From positions 257,382-321,381 of the forward strand of contig CAZSXW010000002.1 in the NCBI GenBank assembly GCA_964610385.1: a stretch of 64,000 nucleotides of DNA, given 5' to 3'. Of this stretch, positions 1 to 8,475 are shown in pieces. The notes under the pieces are model-generated. The model saw only the letters and a program-made list of their open reading frames with translations, was not told the DNA's origin and ran no database searches. The position numbers and the translations under genes were made by a program. This DNA comes from CAZBSE01 sp964610385. Lineage in GTDB: Bacteria; Actinomycetota; Humimicrobiia; Humimicrobiales; Humimicrobiaceae. Position 1 is the first letter of the stretch. Each line of letters opens with the position of its first letter.

Positions 1-195
1 AAAAATTTTTAAGGTTACTTTCAAAACATCATCTTTATTTAAAATCAAATATACCCCATTTTTTTGGTATAAATGATCATAATAATTTAAATTAAATATA
101 TAATAAACAAGTGGAGTAAATATGATGATTACTATTAGAAAAACGGAGTTTAAAAAAATTAATGTTTTTCTTATTCTACTTCTTTTAGAACTCAT
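1..195 (-). CDS. N-terminal part of a membrane protein, probably DUF1461/TIGR01906 family (cut by window edge)
   Basis: An open frame of 65 codons begins with ATG at 195 and runs off the left edge. It shows a basic N-terminus (MSSKRSRIRK), one strong membrane segment at about residues 11-33, and then an outside segment reading YYDHLYQKNGVYLILNKDDV. That layout (a first membrane helix, a Tyr-rich stretch, a residue block like 'gvy..f....l..vt..i') recalls the start of the DUF1461 integral membrane family, whose function is unknown. It follows pyrG by 45 bases on the same strand and could be the last gene of that operon. The family assignment is tentative because only the first third is visible. 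Confidence 0.55.
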   Translation of the reverse strand, partial: MSSKRSRIRKTLIFLNSVFLIVIIIFTPLVYYIFNLNYYDHLYQKNGVYLILNKDDVLKVTLKIF

Positions 196-240
196 ATAAT
201 ATAATCCTGAAATTAAGAACTACTATTGATCTACCCTTTC

Positions 241-1863
241 TTAACCCGTTTTCTTGGAAGCCGAATATTTTATTGAAGCACTTATAAAATCCCTGAATAA
301 TGGATGCGCTCTATTGGGTCTTGATTTAAATTCAGGATGAAATTGTACTGCAACGAACCAGGGGTGGTCTTTTATCTCAACAATTTCAGCAAGATCTTTT
401 TCTGGGTTTACGCCGGTTACTATAAGACCATTTTTTTTCAGTAAATCCCTGTAGTAGTTATTTAATTCATAACGGTGTCTGTGCCTTTCAAAAATTACTT
501 TTTCGCCGTAAGCTTTAAAAGCTCTGGAATTATTCTTCAACACGCATTTATATTCTCCCAGTCTCATGGTCCCGCCCAGATTTTTTATATTTTTCTGCTC
601 GCTCATCAGGCAGATCACAGGATTTTTTGTTTTTGGGTCAAACTCAGTACTATTTGCATCTTTAAGGCCCAGAACGTTCCTGCTGAACTCAACTACCGCA
701 CACTGCATACCCAAACATATCCCTAAAAATGGTATCTTATTTTCCCTGGCACATTTTATAGCATTTATTTTTCCTTTTATCCCTCTATAACCGAATCCAT
801 AGGGTACTAAAATACCATCCATGCTGAAAAGCAGATGATCTTCAGGGCAGTTTTGACCTATCGATTCGGAATTTATCCAGTTTATATTCACATTTTTCTT
901 AAAATAATAACCGCCGTGGTTTAGTGATTCCACTATACTTATATAGGCATCTTTTAAATTTGTATATTTACCCACTATACCTATTTCTACCTTACCTCTA
1001 AGATTGTTTATGGTATTTACTATAGTCTCCCATTTTTTAAAATCAGATTTTCTCTTCTTGAGTTTTAGCTTGGACAGTACTCTTAGATCAAGTTTTTCCT
1101 TCTTTAACATCATTGGGACTTTATAAATATGATCGACATTGATCGCTTCTATAGTATCCTCTTTCTCAATATCGCAGAATAGACTTATCTTGCTCCTTAT
1201 ACTGTCAGTCAATCTGGTCTCACTTCTGCAGATTATTATATCAGGCTGAATACCTATACTTCTAAGCTCTTTAACACTGTGCTGGGTAGGTTTTGATTTC
1301 AATTCTTCCGTGGTCTTCAAATATGGTATATATGTCACATGCACATAAAGGACATTTTCCTTCCCTACATCTTTTTTAAATTGCCTTATAGCTTCTAAAA
1401 ATGGGAGCCCTTCTATATCTCCTACAGTTCCGCCTATTTCAGTAATCACTATATCTGTTTTTCTCCTGGTCAATGTCTTTTTTATGCATGCCTTTATTTC
1501 ATCAGTCACATGCGGTATCACCTGTACAGTAGAACCAAGAAATTTACCTTTTCTCTCATGATCTATAACATTTTTATATACTTTTCCTGAAGTATAATTG
1601 TTATATTTACTCAGGTCTTCATCAATAAACCTTTCATAATGACCCAGGTCCAGATCTGATTCTCCACCATCGTCAGTCACAAATACTTCACCATGCTGAA
1701 AAGGGTTCATGGTGCCGGGATCGACATTTAAATAAGGATCAAACTTTTGTATGGTAACACTATAACCGCTTGACTTTAAAAGCCTTCCTAAAGAAGCTGC
1801 GCAGATTCCTTTCCCCAGTGAGGACATTACCCCGCCTGTAACAAAAATAAATTTAGTTTTCAA
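241..1863 (-). CDS. pyrG: CTP synthase
   Basis: Converts UTP to CTP using ATP and glutamine, the last step of de novo pyrimidine nucleotide synthesis in the cytosol. At 540 residues it has the usual family length. The N-terminal synthetase domain (about 1-265) has the GGVMSSLGKGI nucleotide-binding loop and the conserved KFDPYLNVDPGTMNPFQHGE segment. The C-terminal glutamine amidotransferase domain (about 290-530) has the nucleophile Cys in GICLGMQ and the His-Glu pair in VQFHPEF. The ATG overlaps the end of recN by 11 bases, so the two are probably co-transcribed and translationally coupled. Confidence 0.97.
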   Translation of the reverse strand: MKTKFIFVTGGVMSSLGKGICAASLGRLLKSSGYSVTIQKFDPYLNVDPGTMNPFQHGEVFVTDDGGESDLDLGHYERFIDEDLSKYNNYTSGKVYKNVIDHERKGKFLGSTVQVIPHVTDEIKACIKKTLTRRKTDIVITEIGGTVGDIEGLPFLEAIRQFKKDVGKENVLYVHVTYIPYLKTTEELKSKPTQHSVKELRSIGIQPDIIICRSETRLTDSIRSKISLFCDIEKEDTIEAINVDHIYKVPMMLKKEKLDLRVLSKLKLKKRKSDFKKWETIVNTINNLRGKVEIGIVGKYTNLKDAYISIVESLNHGGYYFKKNVNINWINSESIGQNCPEDHLLFSMDGILVPYGFGYRGIKGKINAIKCARENKIPFLGICLGMQCAVVEFSRNVLGLKDANSTEFDPKTKNPVICLMSEQKNIKNLGGTMRLGEYKCVLKNNSRAFKAYGEKVIFERHRHRYELNNYYRDLLKKNGLIVTGVNPEKDLAEIVEIKDHPWFVAVQFHPEFKSRPNRAHPLFRDFISASIKYSASKKTG

Positions 1864-3622
1864 CTTTGATCTTCCCTTCTGTCAAATCATTTTTAATAGC
1901 ATTACTTTTTTCTATAAGTTCTTCAGCATGCATAACTGAAATATCACTTTCTTTCATTCCGCTTATCATCCTTGATATTTCTTGTATTTTATCTTTTGGA
2001 CTCAGCTTCTTTATCTTTATCTTTGTCCTGCCTTTATCCACAAACTTATCTATAAAGTAGTGAAAATCAGAAAAACTTGCTATCTGTGCAAGATGAGTTA
2101 TGGCAATTACCTGGCAGCCTCTTGATATTTTATATAGTTTTTCACCTACCACCAGAGAAGTCTCTCCCCCAATGCCTATATCGATTTCATCAAAAATCAT
2201 AGTTGTAATATTATCCACTGAGCCTATTACTGACTTTAAAGCCAGCATTATTCTCGATATTTCGCCGCCTGAAGCAATTTTTCTAAGCGGTCTTATACCT
2301 TCTCCTATATTAAGGGATATTAAAAATTCTATGTCATCAATCCCGTTTTTTGACGGCTTTACTTTTTTACCCTCGATTTCAATACCATCTCTGTCTTCTA
2401 ATAATCTATGCAGTGGCTCAAATGATACGGATTTGAAACCAAGGTCTGTCATTTCACTCACAACCTCTTTTTTCAGATCTGCAATAGTGTCCTTCCTTAG
2501 ATCGCTTAATATTAATGCCTTTTCTATAAGATTTTTCAAGGCCGAACTATATTCGACCTGTTTCTTTTCAATATCACTATCCAGATTTTCAAAATTTTCT
2601 ATCTCCTCCTTTAATTTTTCTGCGTGTTTATTGATCAAATCTAAATCCATATTATATTTCTTTTTTATCTCAGATAATTTAAAAAGTCTTTCCTGTATAC
2701 TATCAAAATTTTCCTTGCTGAAGTCAAAATCTGCAATGTAGCTGTTCAGATAACGGCTTACCTCCTCAATAATACTTGCCATGTCTGATATCTTACCGCT
2801 GTAACTCTTAAACTTATTGTCGATTTCAGCAAGTTCTGTAATATTCTTTTCAAGAACAGCAACATTATCAGCCAGTGATGAAATATCCTCCCGGTCACTT
2901 TCCATTATTTTCTTACATTCTCCTGCTAGACTATAGATTTTTTCAAAATTCTTTAGAATCCTCATTTTATTTTCCAGAACTTCTTCTTCATTTTCCTTTA
3001 TATTCAGTTTTTTTATTTCTTCATATCTGTAATTAAGGTCCTTTAATTTCTCTTCCCTTATATTCTTTAGGTTTTTTAAACTCAAAAACTCCTCTTTTAT
3101 TTCAATATAGTTCCCCAGACTTTCCGAATAGTCCCTTCTGGCATTTGAAATCATATCCTTACCAAATCTGTCTATTATATCTATATGTGTCCTTGGTTCC
3201 AATAGATATTGATGATCGTGCTGACCATGGATATCCAGAAAAAAACTTCCTAACTTCTTTAAAGTAGAGACCTGTGTAAAAATCCCGTTTATAAATGCTT
3301 TATTTTTACCCTTTCTATTAACCTCCCTGGTTATCACGATATCATTACAGTTATCCTCTTCATCTATAAGATTTTCAGAAATTAAATAATCAACAGCAGC
3401 CTGGTTGTTATTAAAATCAAAGAATCCCTGGACCATTAATTTATCTTCACCATCTCTAATAAGATCGCTTGCTGCTCGTTCACCTATAAGCAGATTTATT
3501 GCTTCTATGATAAGAGTTTTACCGGCACCTGTTTCGCCGGTGAGGATATTGAGGCCCTTCTGAAATCTTAACTTGGCGTCATCTATTATGGCAAAATTTT
3601 TAACCTGTAATTCTTTTAACAT
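1853..3622 (-). CDS. recN: DNA repair protein RecN
   Basis: SMC-like ATPase that acts early in recombinational repair of double-strand breaks. At 589 residues it is slightly longer than the common 550-570. The Walker A motif GETGAGKT lies at residues 29-36, the ABC signature is SGGEISR near 455, and Walker B is MIFDEIDIGIGGE near 480. The middle is Glu/Lys-rich and predicted coiled coil, as in other SMC relatives. Standing next to nadK, tlyA and a polyprenyl synthase is the usual arrangement in Gram-positive-type genomes (ispA-tlyA-nadK-recN). No argR gene lies between nadK and recN, although one is often found there. Confidence 0.96.
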   Translation of the reverse strand: MLKELQVKNFAIIDDAKLRFQKGLNILTGETGAGKTLIIEAINLLIGERAASDLIRDGEDKLMVQGFFDFNNNQAAVDYLISENLIDEEDNCNDIVITREVNRKGKNKAFINGIFTQVSTLKKLGSFFLDIHGQHDHQYLLEPRTHIDIIDRFGKDMISNARRDYSESLGNYIEIKEEFLSLKNLKNIREEKLKDLNYRYEEIKKLNIKENEEEVLENKMRILKNFEKIYSLAGECKKIMESDREDISSLADNVAVLEKNITELAEIDNKFKSYSGKISDMASIIEEVSRYLNSYIADFDFSKENFDSIQERLFKLSEIKKKYNMDLDLINKHAEKLKEEIENFENLDSDIEKKQVEYSSALKNLIEKALILSDLRKDTIADLKKEVVSEMTDLGFKSVSFEPLHRLLEDRDGIEIEGKKVKPSKNGIDDIEFLISLNIGEGIRPLRKIASGGEISRIMLALKSVIGSVDNITTMIFDEIDIGIGGETSLVVGEKLYKISRGCQVIAITHLAQIASFSDFHYFIDKFVDKGRTKIKIKKLSPKDKIQEISRMISGMKESDISVMHAEELIEKSNAIKNDLTEGKIKVEN

Positions 3623-3651
3623 ATCTTACTAGTGCTGTATTTTCTTGTTTT

Positions 3652-4521
3652 TTATATCCTCTCAATAAATTTTTCTTTAAATACCTTAAAAAACATATCA
3701 TCGCTAAAAGATACCAATTTTAACTTTGTTTTCGATTTTTTTACCTTAAAAATATGGCCCGATTTGATATTAAATGATGCTATTTTTCCGTCAACACTGG
3801 CATAATCTTTATTATTCTTTGATTCTATTTTTATTTCCAGAACGTTATCGGGTCCTAAAATTATGCTCCTGTTCAGCAAAGTATGCGGACATATCGGAGT
3901 CATGATAATTACCTGGCTGCGCGGTTCTACTATCGGACCACCTGCAGAAAGAGAATATGCAGTAGAACCCGTTGGAGTAGCTATGATTATTCCGTCTGCG
4001 GTAAAAGTTTTTATCGGTATTCCGTTTACGATAATCTCAAATTTAATTATTTTCCCCACCATAGATCTTGTTATGGTAAACTCGTTCAATACCAGAAAAG
4101 GGAGACCTATATCTCTTAATTCTTTTTTACCCTTGAAAACTCTTCCCTCCAGTAGCATTCTTTTTTCGATTTTATAATTATTTTCCAAAACCCTGTCAAC
4201 AGCATCATACATACTGCAGGTATCTACAACAGTCAAGAATCCAAGATTACCCACATTGATGCCCAATACAGGTACCTCTCGTTTAAAGGAGTATTTGGAA
4301 GCTCTGAGGAAAGTCCCGTCACCCCCTACCGATAATATTACATCACTTTTTGCACTGAACTCTTCTTCGGTGACCGATGGAAGAGAATAAAACTCGGGCA
4401 TCTTATCGTTTTCTATTATAAGTACATTGATATCCTTTTTTATCAAATATTCATAGATTTTATTTGCAGTCTCTATAGCTTCCTGTTTATCATTATTGGA
4501 TACTATACCGATATTTTTCAT
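3652..4521 (-). CDS. nadK: NAD kinase
   Basis: Phosphorylates NAD to NADP with ATP or polyphosphate in the cytosol. The hallmark GGDGT motif is at residues 66-70 (VILSVGGDGTFLRASK), followed by the conserved LNEFTI substrate segment near 148 and the glycine-rich TPTGSTAYSLSAGGP stretch. The length of 289 residues is normal. It lies 3 bases downstream of tlyA and 29 bases upstream of recN, so it is part of the same transcription unit. Confidence 0.96.
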   Translation of the reverse strand: MKNIGIVSNNDKQEAIETANKIYEYLIKKDINVLIIENDKMPEFYSLPSVTEEEFSAKSDVILSVGGDGTFLRASKYSFKREVPVLGINVGNLGFLTVVDTCSMYDAVDRVLENNYKIEKRMLLEGRVFKGKKELRDIGLPFLVLNEFTITRSMVGKIIKFEIIVNGIPIKTFTADGIIIATPTGSTAYSLSAGGPIVEPRSQVIIMTPICPHTLLNRSIILGPDNVLEIKIESKNNKDYASVDGKIASFNIKSGHIFKVKKSKTKLKLVSFSDDMFFKVFKEKFIERI

Positions 4522-4524
4522 TTC

Positions 4525-5400
4525 TTATACCTGTTTCTGATTAAAATAAATATGAGCCTTTTCAACAACTCCCCTGATTATTTTATCATAATTTATAATA
4601 TATTTAGCTCCTTTAAAACATTTTATCAAAAAAATCCAAAACTCAATATTGCCCTTGGCGCCTTTTATTTTGGAAAAGGTAAAATCTTTTATTTCTACCG
4701 GATATTCTATAATAAAGTCCTTTATTTCCTTTAGAACTTTATAATGCAGTTCTCTGTCTCTTATTATACCTTTGTTTTCCACCTCATCTTTTTTCAGTTC
4801 AAATTGAGGCTTTACCAGTAATAGTATTTCTCCATTTTTTGAAGTGATATCAAGAACTTTTTCAAATATTTTTTTTATGGAAATAAATGAAACATCTACA
4901 ACTGCAAAATCTGAAATAAAGGGGAGTTTTTTTACTTCAAGATTACGGATATTGGTTCTCTCCAGAATTGTTACCCGGGGAGAATTCCTCAGTTTCCAGG
5001 ATAATTCCCCATATCCTACATCAATATCTATTATTTTAGCCGCTCCGTTCTGCAGAAGAAAATCAGTAAATCCTCCAGTCGACGAACCGATATCTACGGC
5101 TTTTTTACCACTAATACTAAGCCCCAGGTCTTCAAATGCTCCTTTAAGTTTTAAACCTCCTCTGGAAACATAAGGTTCTTGCGGTATCACCTTTATTTTC
5201 GAACCTGGGTCTACCATAGTACCCGGCTTTTCAATTATTCTACCGGCTACTCTTACCCTACCTTCCATTAATATTGCTCTGGCTTCTTTTTCCGTGTCAG
5301 CCAGCCCTTTTTCCAAAAGAATCTCAGCTATTTTATTCTTTTTTTTAATATTTTCTATACCTTTCTCAGCATAATGAACTCTGCCATATTGATAAGCCAA
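4525..5400 (-). CDS. tlyA: TlyA-family rRNA 2'-O-methyltransferase
   Basis: S4 RNA-binding domain (about residues 22-85, LLEKGLADTEKEARAILMEG) followed by an FtsJ/RrmJ-type SAM-dependent methyltransferase domain with the motif KAVDIGSSTGGFTDFLL. Characterised TlyA proteins methylate 16S and/or 23S rRNA and set capreomycin sensitivity; this role is inferred from family membership. The reading frame can only be opened at a TTG at 5400, which overlaps the upstream prenyl synthase by 46 bases. The first about 20 residues do not look like the family, and no ATG or GTG occurs before the S4 domain, so the true start is uncertain (see findings). Confidence 0.92.
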   Translation of the reverse strand: MAYQYGRVHYAEKGIENIKKKNKIAEILLEKGLADTEKEARAILMEGRVRVAGRIIEKPGTMVDPGSKIKVIPQEPYVSRGGLKLKGAFEDLGLSISGKKAVDIGSSTGGFTDFLLQNGAAKIIDIDVGYGELSWKLRNSPRVTILERTNIRNLEVKKLPFISDFAVVDVSFISIKKIFEKVLDITSKNGEILLLVKPQFELKKDEVENKGIIRDRELHYKVLKEIKDFIIEYPVEIKDFTFSKIKGAKGNIEFWIFLIKCFKGAKYIINYDKIIRGVVEKAHIYFNQKQV

Positions 5401-6260
5401 TTGTTATCAATATCCATATTCTTTACTATTTCAATGGATCTACCAATTTTTTCTTCAGCAATCTTTTTTGCTTTTGAAATACCCCACATATCAGGATAGG
5501 TATTCTTCTTCTGGGCAGCATCTTTGCCGGTAGTCTTACCAGCTGTGTTTTTATCTGAAGTAACATCCAAAATATCATCTGTGATTTGATATGCCAGGCC
5601 CAGATTCTCGGAATAATAAGTCAATTTTTTAAGGACGCTGCGACACGCTCCGCATATGATAGCGGCACTTCTTACAGAAGCTGTTATTAATTTTCCAGTT
5701 TTGTACTTATGCATAAACTCCACCTGATCTTTACTCATTTTTTTACCGGTATAATACATGTCAATCACCTGACCTGCAGCCATCCCATTAACACCTGTAG
5801 CGTCGATTATCTCCTTAAGGACATTGACCTTAATTTTATCATCTGCCGACTGGTATTTTACTATTATATTAAATGCTTCGGAAAACAAAGCATCACCTGT
5901 AAGTATGGCAATATCCTCTCCAAATTTTTTATGACAGGCAGGTTTACCCCTTCTCAAATCATCATTATCCATTGCAGGCAGGTCATCGTGTATTAATGAA
6001 TAAGTGTGTATGAATTCTATGGCACAGGCAGTGGGCATCACTTTTTCATAATCGTGACCCAGACTTTTAGCCGTTATCAGACATAGTATGGGCCTGAACC
6101 TTTTACCGCCGCTCCCTATACTATACTTTATGGATTCGTCTAGTACAGCAGGGATCCCACGATATTTTTTTATATAATATTCCAGACTATTGTTTACTTT
6201 TCTTATTAAAAACTCAGGATACAGCTTTTTTCTTTCTTCGTTTTGATTTTCTAAAACCAT
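5355..6260 (-). CDS. ispA: Polyprenyl synthetase (farnesyl/geranylgeranyl diphosphate synthase)
   Basis: Trans-prenyltransferase that chain-elongates DMAPP with IPP to make C15-C20 prenyl diphosphates for undecaprenyl and quinone lipids. It carries the first aspartate-rich motif DDLPAMD at residues 92-98, the GGKRFRP substrate-binding segment near 51, and the second aspartate motif QITDDILD near 225. At 301 residues it has the normal length for short-chain synthases, although product length cannot be read reliably from sequence. It lies between nusB and tlyA. The exonuclease VII genes xseA and xseB and the dxs gene, often present here, are absent from this position. Confidence 0.93.
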   Translation of the reverse strand: MVLENQNEERKKLYPEFLIRKVNNSLEYYIKKYRGIPAVLDESIKYSIGSGGKRFRPILCLITAKSLGHDYEKVMPTACAIEFIHTYSLIHDDLPAMDNDDLRRGKPACHKKFGEDIAILTGDALFSEAFNIIVKYQSADDKIKVNVLKEIIDATGVNGMAAGQVIDMYYTGKKMSKDQVEFMHKYKTGKLITASVRSAAIICGACRSVLKKLTYYSENLGLAYQITDDILDVTSDKNTAGKTTGKDAAQKKNTYPDMWGISKAKKIAEEKIGRSIEIVKNMDIDNNWLINMAEFIMLRKV

Positions 6261-6281
6261 AGATTCTTAAAAATACCAAGA

Positions 6282-6698
6282 TTAACTGATCTGGCTGTTT
6301 ATGTCACTTAAAATTTTACCAAGGATTCCATTTACGAACTTGGGAGTGTCTTCTTTTTGGCCGAGGATTTTTGATATCTCAATAGCTTCATCCACTGATA
6401 CCTTTAGCGGTATTTCGTCCTCGTATAACATCTCATAAATTGCCACTCTTAAAATATTTCTGTCAATAATGGCTATTCTTTCCAGGGTCCAGTTTTCTAC
6501 CACATTCTTTATTATCCGGTCTATCTTCCTGCGGTGCTTATTCACACCATTGATAAGCTTTATAGTGAACTTGTCGTACTCTCTTCCTGCCAGCAGATCA
6601 TTGTTTAAAATATCGCCTATTTTTTTATCAAGCAGATCCCTCTGATACAATAATATTATTGCATTCTCTCTGCTTTTTCTTCTTGTTATTTTAGGCAT
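6282..6698 (-). CDS. nusB: Transcription antitermination factor NusB
   Basis: All-helical RNA-binding protein of the antitermination complex that binds boxA of rRNA leaders with NusE (S10). Recognised from the N-terminal RRKSRENAIILLYQRDL segment, which resembles the family's 'R..A...L...e', and the C-terminal DEAIEISKILGQKEDTPKFVNGILGKI. The length of 138 residues is typical. It lies 24 bases downstream of efp in the conserved efp-nusB pair. Confidence 0.95.
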   Translation of the reverse strand: MPKITRRKSRENAIILLYQRDLLDKKIGDILNNDLLAGREYDKFTIKLINGVNKHRRKIDRIIKNVVENWTLERIAIIDRNILRVAIYEMLYEDEIPLKVSVDEAIEISKILGQKEDTPKFVNGILGKILSDINSQIS

Positions 6699-6722
6699 CT
6701 TATAGAATATAGTCTGATTTGA

Positions 6723-7283
6723 TCAGGTACTTGTCCTGGTTATATAATCGCCGGTTCTGGTATCGATTTTTATTATATCTCCGGTATTTATAAACAGTGG
6801 TACCTGTGTTTTCGCTCCTGTCTCTATCTCAGCAGGCTTAAAACTGGAACTCACAGTATCACCTTTTATACCCGGTTCAGTCTTAGTAACCCTTGCTTCT
6901 ATAAAAATAGGTAGTTCAATGGAAATCGGTTTTCCCTTATAAAATATAACAGATAATTCCATATTTTCCAGCAAATAATCCCTGCTGCCTCCTATTATAT
7001 CACCGCTCAACTGGATTTGTTCAAATGTTTTTACATCCATCAGATTATAATACTGGTCACGGTAAAGATACTGCATTTTCCTGGTCTCCAGTAAAGCCTG
7101 CTCCATTTTTTCACCAGCTCTGAAAGTTTTTTCTATAATGGCTCCGGAATTTAAATCCTTCAATTTTGTCCTGACAAATGCACCTCCTTTTCCGGGCTTT
7201 ACATGCTGAAAATAAAGTATTTTGTAAAGATGATAGTCGTATATTATAGTCAAACCGTTTTTGAAATCACTGGTGCTTATCAT
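6723..7283 (-). CDS. efp: Translation elongation factor P
   Basis: Relieves ribosome stalling at polyproline stretches by binding between the P and E sites. It has three beta-barrel domains in 186 residues, the normal length. The tip of domain I is PGKGGAF with Lys32, the position that is lysylated, rhamnosylated or otherwise modified in other bacteria. No modification enzyme gene is visible nearby. It is preceded by the pepQ-like peptidase and followed by nusB, a classic neighbourhood. Confidence 0.97.
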   Translation of the reverse strand: MISTSDFKNGLTIIYDYHLYKILYFQHVKPGKGGAFVRTKLKDLNSGAIIEKTFRAGEKMEQALLETRKMQYLYRDQYYNLMDVKTFEQIQLSGDIIGGSRDYLLENMELSVIFYKGKPISIELPIFIEARVTKTEPGIKGDTVSSSFKPAEIETGAKTQVPLFINTGDIIKIDTRTGDYITRTST

Positions 7284-7316
7284 TCTATTTTTCCTTTAGT
7301 AAAAATATAAAAAATA

Positions 7317-8429
7317 TCAATCTAATATAATAAATTCTTTTGTAGAATCAAATAATAACTCGCATTTGTCTTTGCCAACCAATACCATATCCTCTATCCT
7401 TACTCCTCCCAAATCCTCTATATATATCCCCGGCTCAATAGTGATCACCATATTTTCCTTTAAAACCATCTTACTTTCTGCATTGATTTTCGGTTCCTCA
7501 TGTATTTCCAGGCCTACTCCGTGCCCCAGACCATGTCCAAAATTCTCCCCATAGCCCTTCGAATATATAAATTTTCGTACCTTTCTATCAAGTTCTCTAC
7601 AGGGCATTTCTTCTCTGCAATCTTTTAATGCCATATTCTGAGCCTCTAAGACTATATTATATATTTCTTTGAATTTATCAATTTTTTTATGATTATCCGT
7701 AAATATTGTTCTTGTCATATCCGAACAGTAGTTACCAAGTCTGCATCCAAAATCCATCAGTATCAAACCGTCTTTTGATTTGCTGTTCTGCGGATAATAA
7801 TGAGGCATTGAAGAATTTTTCCCATATGCGACAATGATGTCAAATGACTTACCATTCGAACCATTGCTTACCAGTAGCTCCTCTATTTTAAGTGCAAGCT
7901 CCATTTCAGATAATTCATTGATTGCAGATTTGCCTTCGCTTACTAAACTATTAAAGGTTTTATCTGTAATCCTGCACGCATTTTTAATCACAGATATCTC
8001 TCCCGTATCCTTAATCGCCCTTAATCCCTCAATCATTCCCTCAACATTTATTAAACTTTTTTCCTGCCCTGATAATACCTTTTTAAGTTTGTAAAAATTG
8101 GAAAAACTTATACCTCCTCCTTCAAATCCCACAAATTTTGAATCATAATTTTTCAGAATATCTCCAAGTTCTTCATATTTATCCTTATGACAGCAGATAA
8201 TATTTATACCTTTATTTTTAACGGATTTTCTCGAATATTCCAGGTAGATAGAATTAACTAAAAGGTACAAATGATTATCTGTAACCAGCAGCAGGCTTCC
8301 TGCATCTTTCCCATAAAAGCCTGTAAGATAAAAGATATTATGGTCTCTGGTTGCTAAAAAATTATGAATTTCTCTTATATTTAAAAGATTCTTTAATTTT
8401 TCAATTCTGAAGGTAAATGGCTTAACCAA
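7317..8429 (-). CDS. pepQ: Xaa-Pro aminopeptidase/dipeptidase, M24 family
   Basis: Metallopeptidase of 370 residues with a creatinase-like N-terminal domain (about 1-135) and a pita-bread catalytic domain. The dinuclear metal ligands are visible: the Asp residues in LMDFGCRLGNYCSDMTR, the His in GHGLGHGVGLEIHE, and the Glu residues in TIEPGIYI and GGVRIEDMV. The expected activity is cleavage of N-terminal residues or dipeptides before proline. The gene immediately precedes efp, as in most Gram-positive-type genomes. The symbol is by family convention; pepP-type specificity is equally possible. Confidence 0.92.
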   Translation of the reverse strand: MVKPFTFRIEKLKNLLNIREIHNFLATRDHNIFYLTGFYGKDAGSLLLVTDNHLYLLVNSIYLEYSRKSVKNKGINIICCHKDKYEELGDILKNYDSKFVGFEGGGISFSNFYKLKKVLSGQEKSLINVEGMIEGLRAIKDTGEISVIKNACRITDKTFNSLVSEGKSAINELSEMELALKIEELLVSNGSNGKSFDIIVAYGKNSSMPHYYPQNSKSKDGLILMDFGCRLGNYCSDMTRTIFTDNHKKIDKFKEIYNIVLEAQNMALKDCREEMPCRELDRKVRKFIYSKGYGENFGHGLGHGVGLEIHEEPKINAESKMVLKENMVITIEPGIYIEDLGGVRIEDMVLVGKDKCELLFDSTKEFIILD

Positions 8430-8475
8430 TTTTATATGAATTCATTCTATAGCTTTAAATTATTTAAAAATTTTA

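Noticed and set aside
2100..2741. 213-codon plus-strand ORF inside recN
   Set aside because: It lies opposite the recN coding frame, has Ser/Phe-rich composition expected of an antisense frame, and shows no motif or ribosome-binding site.
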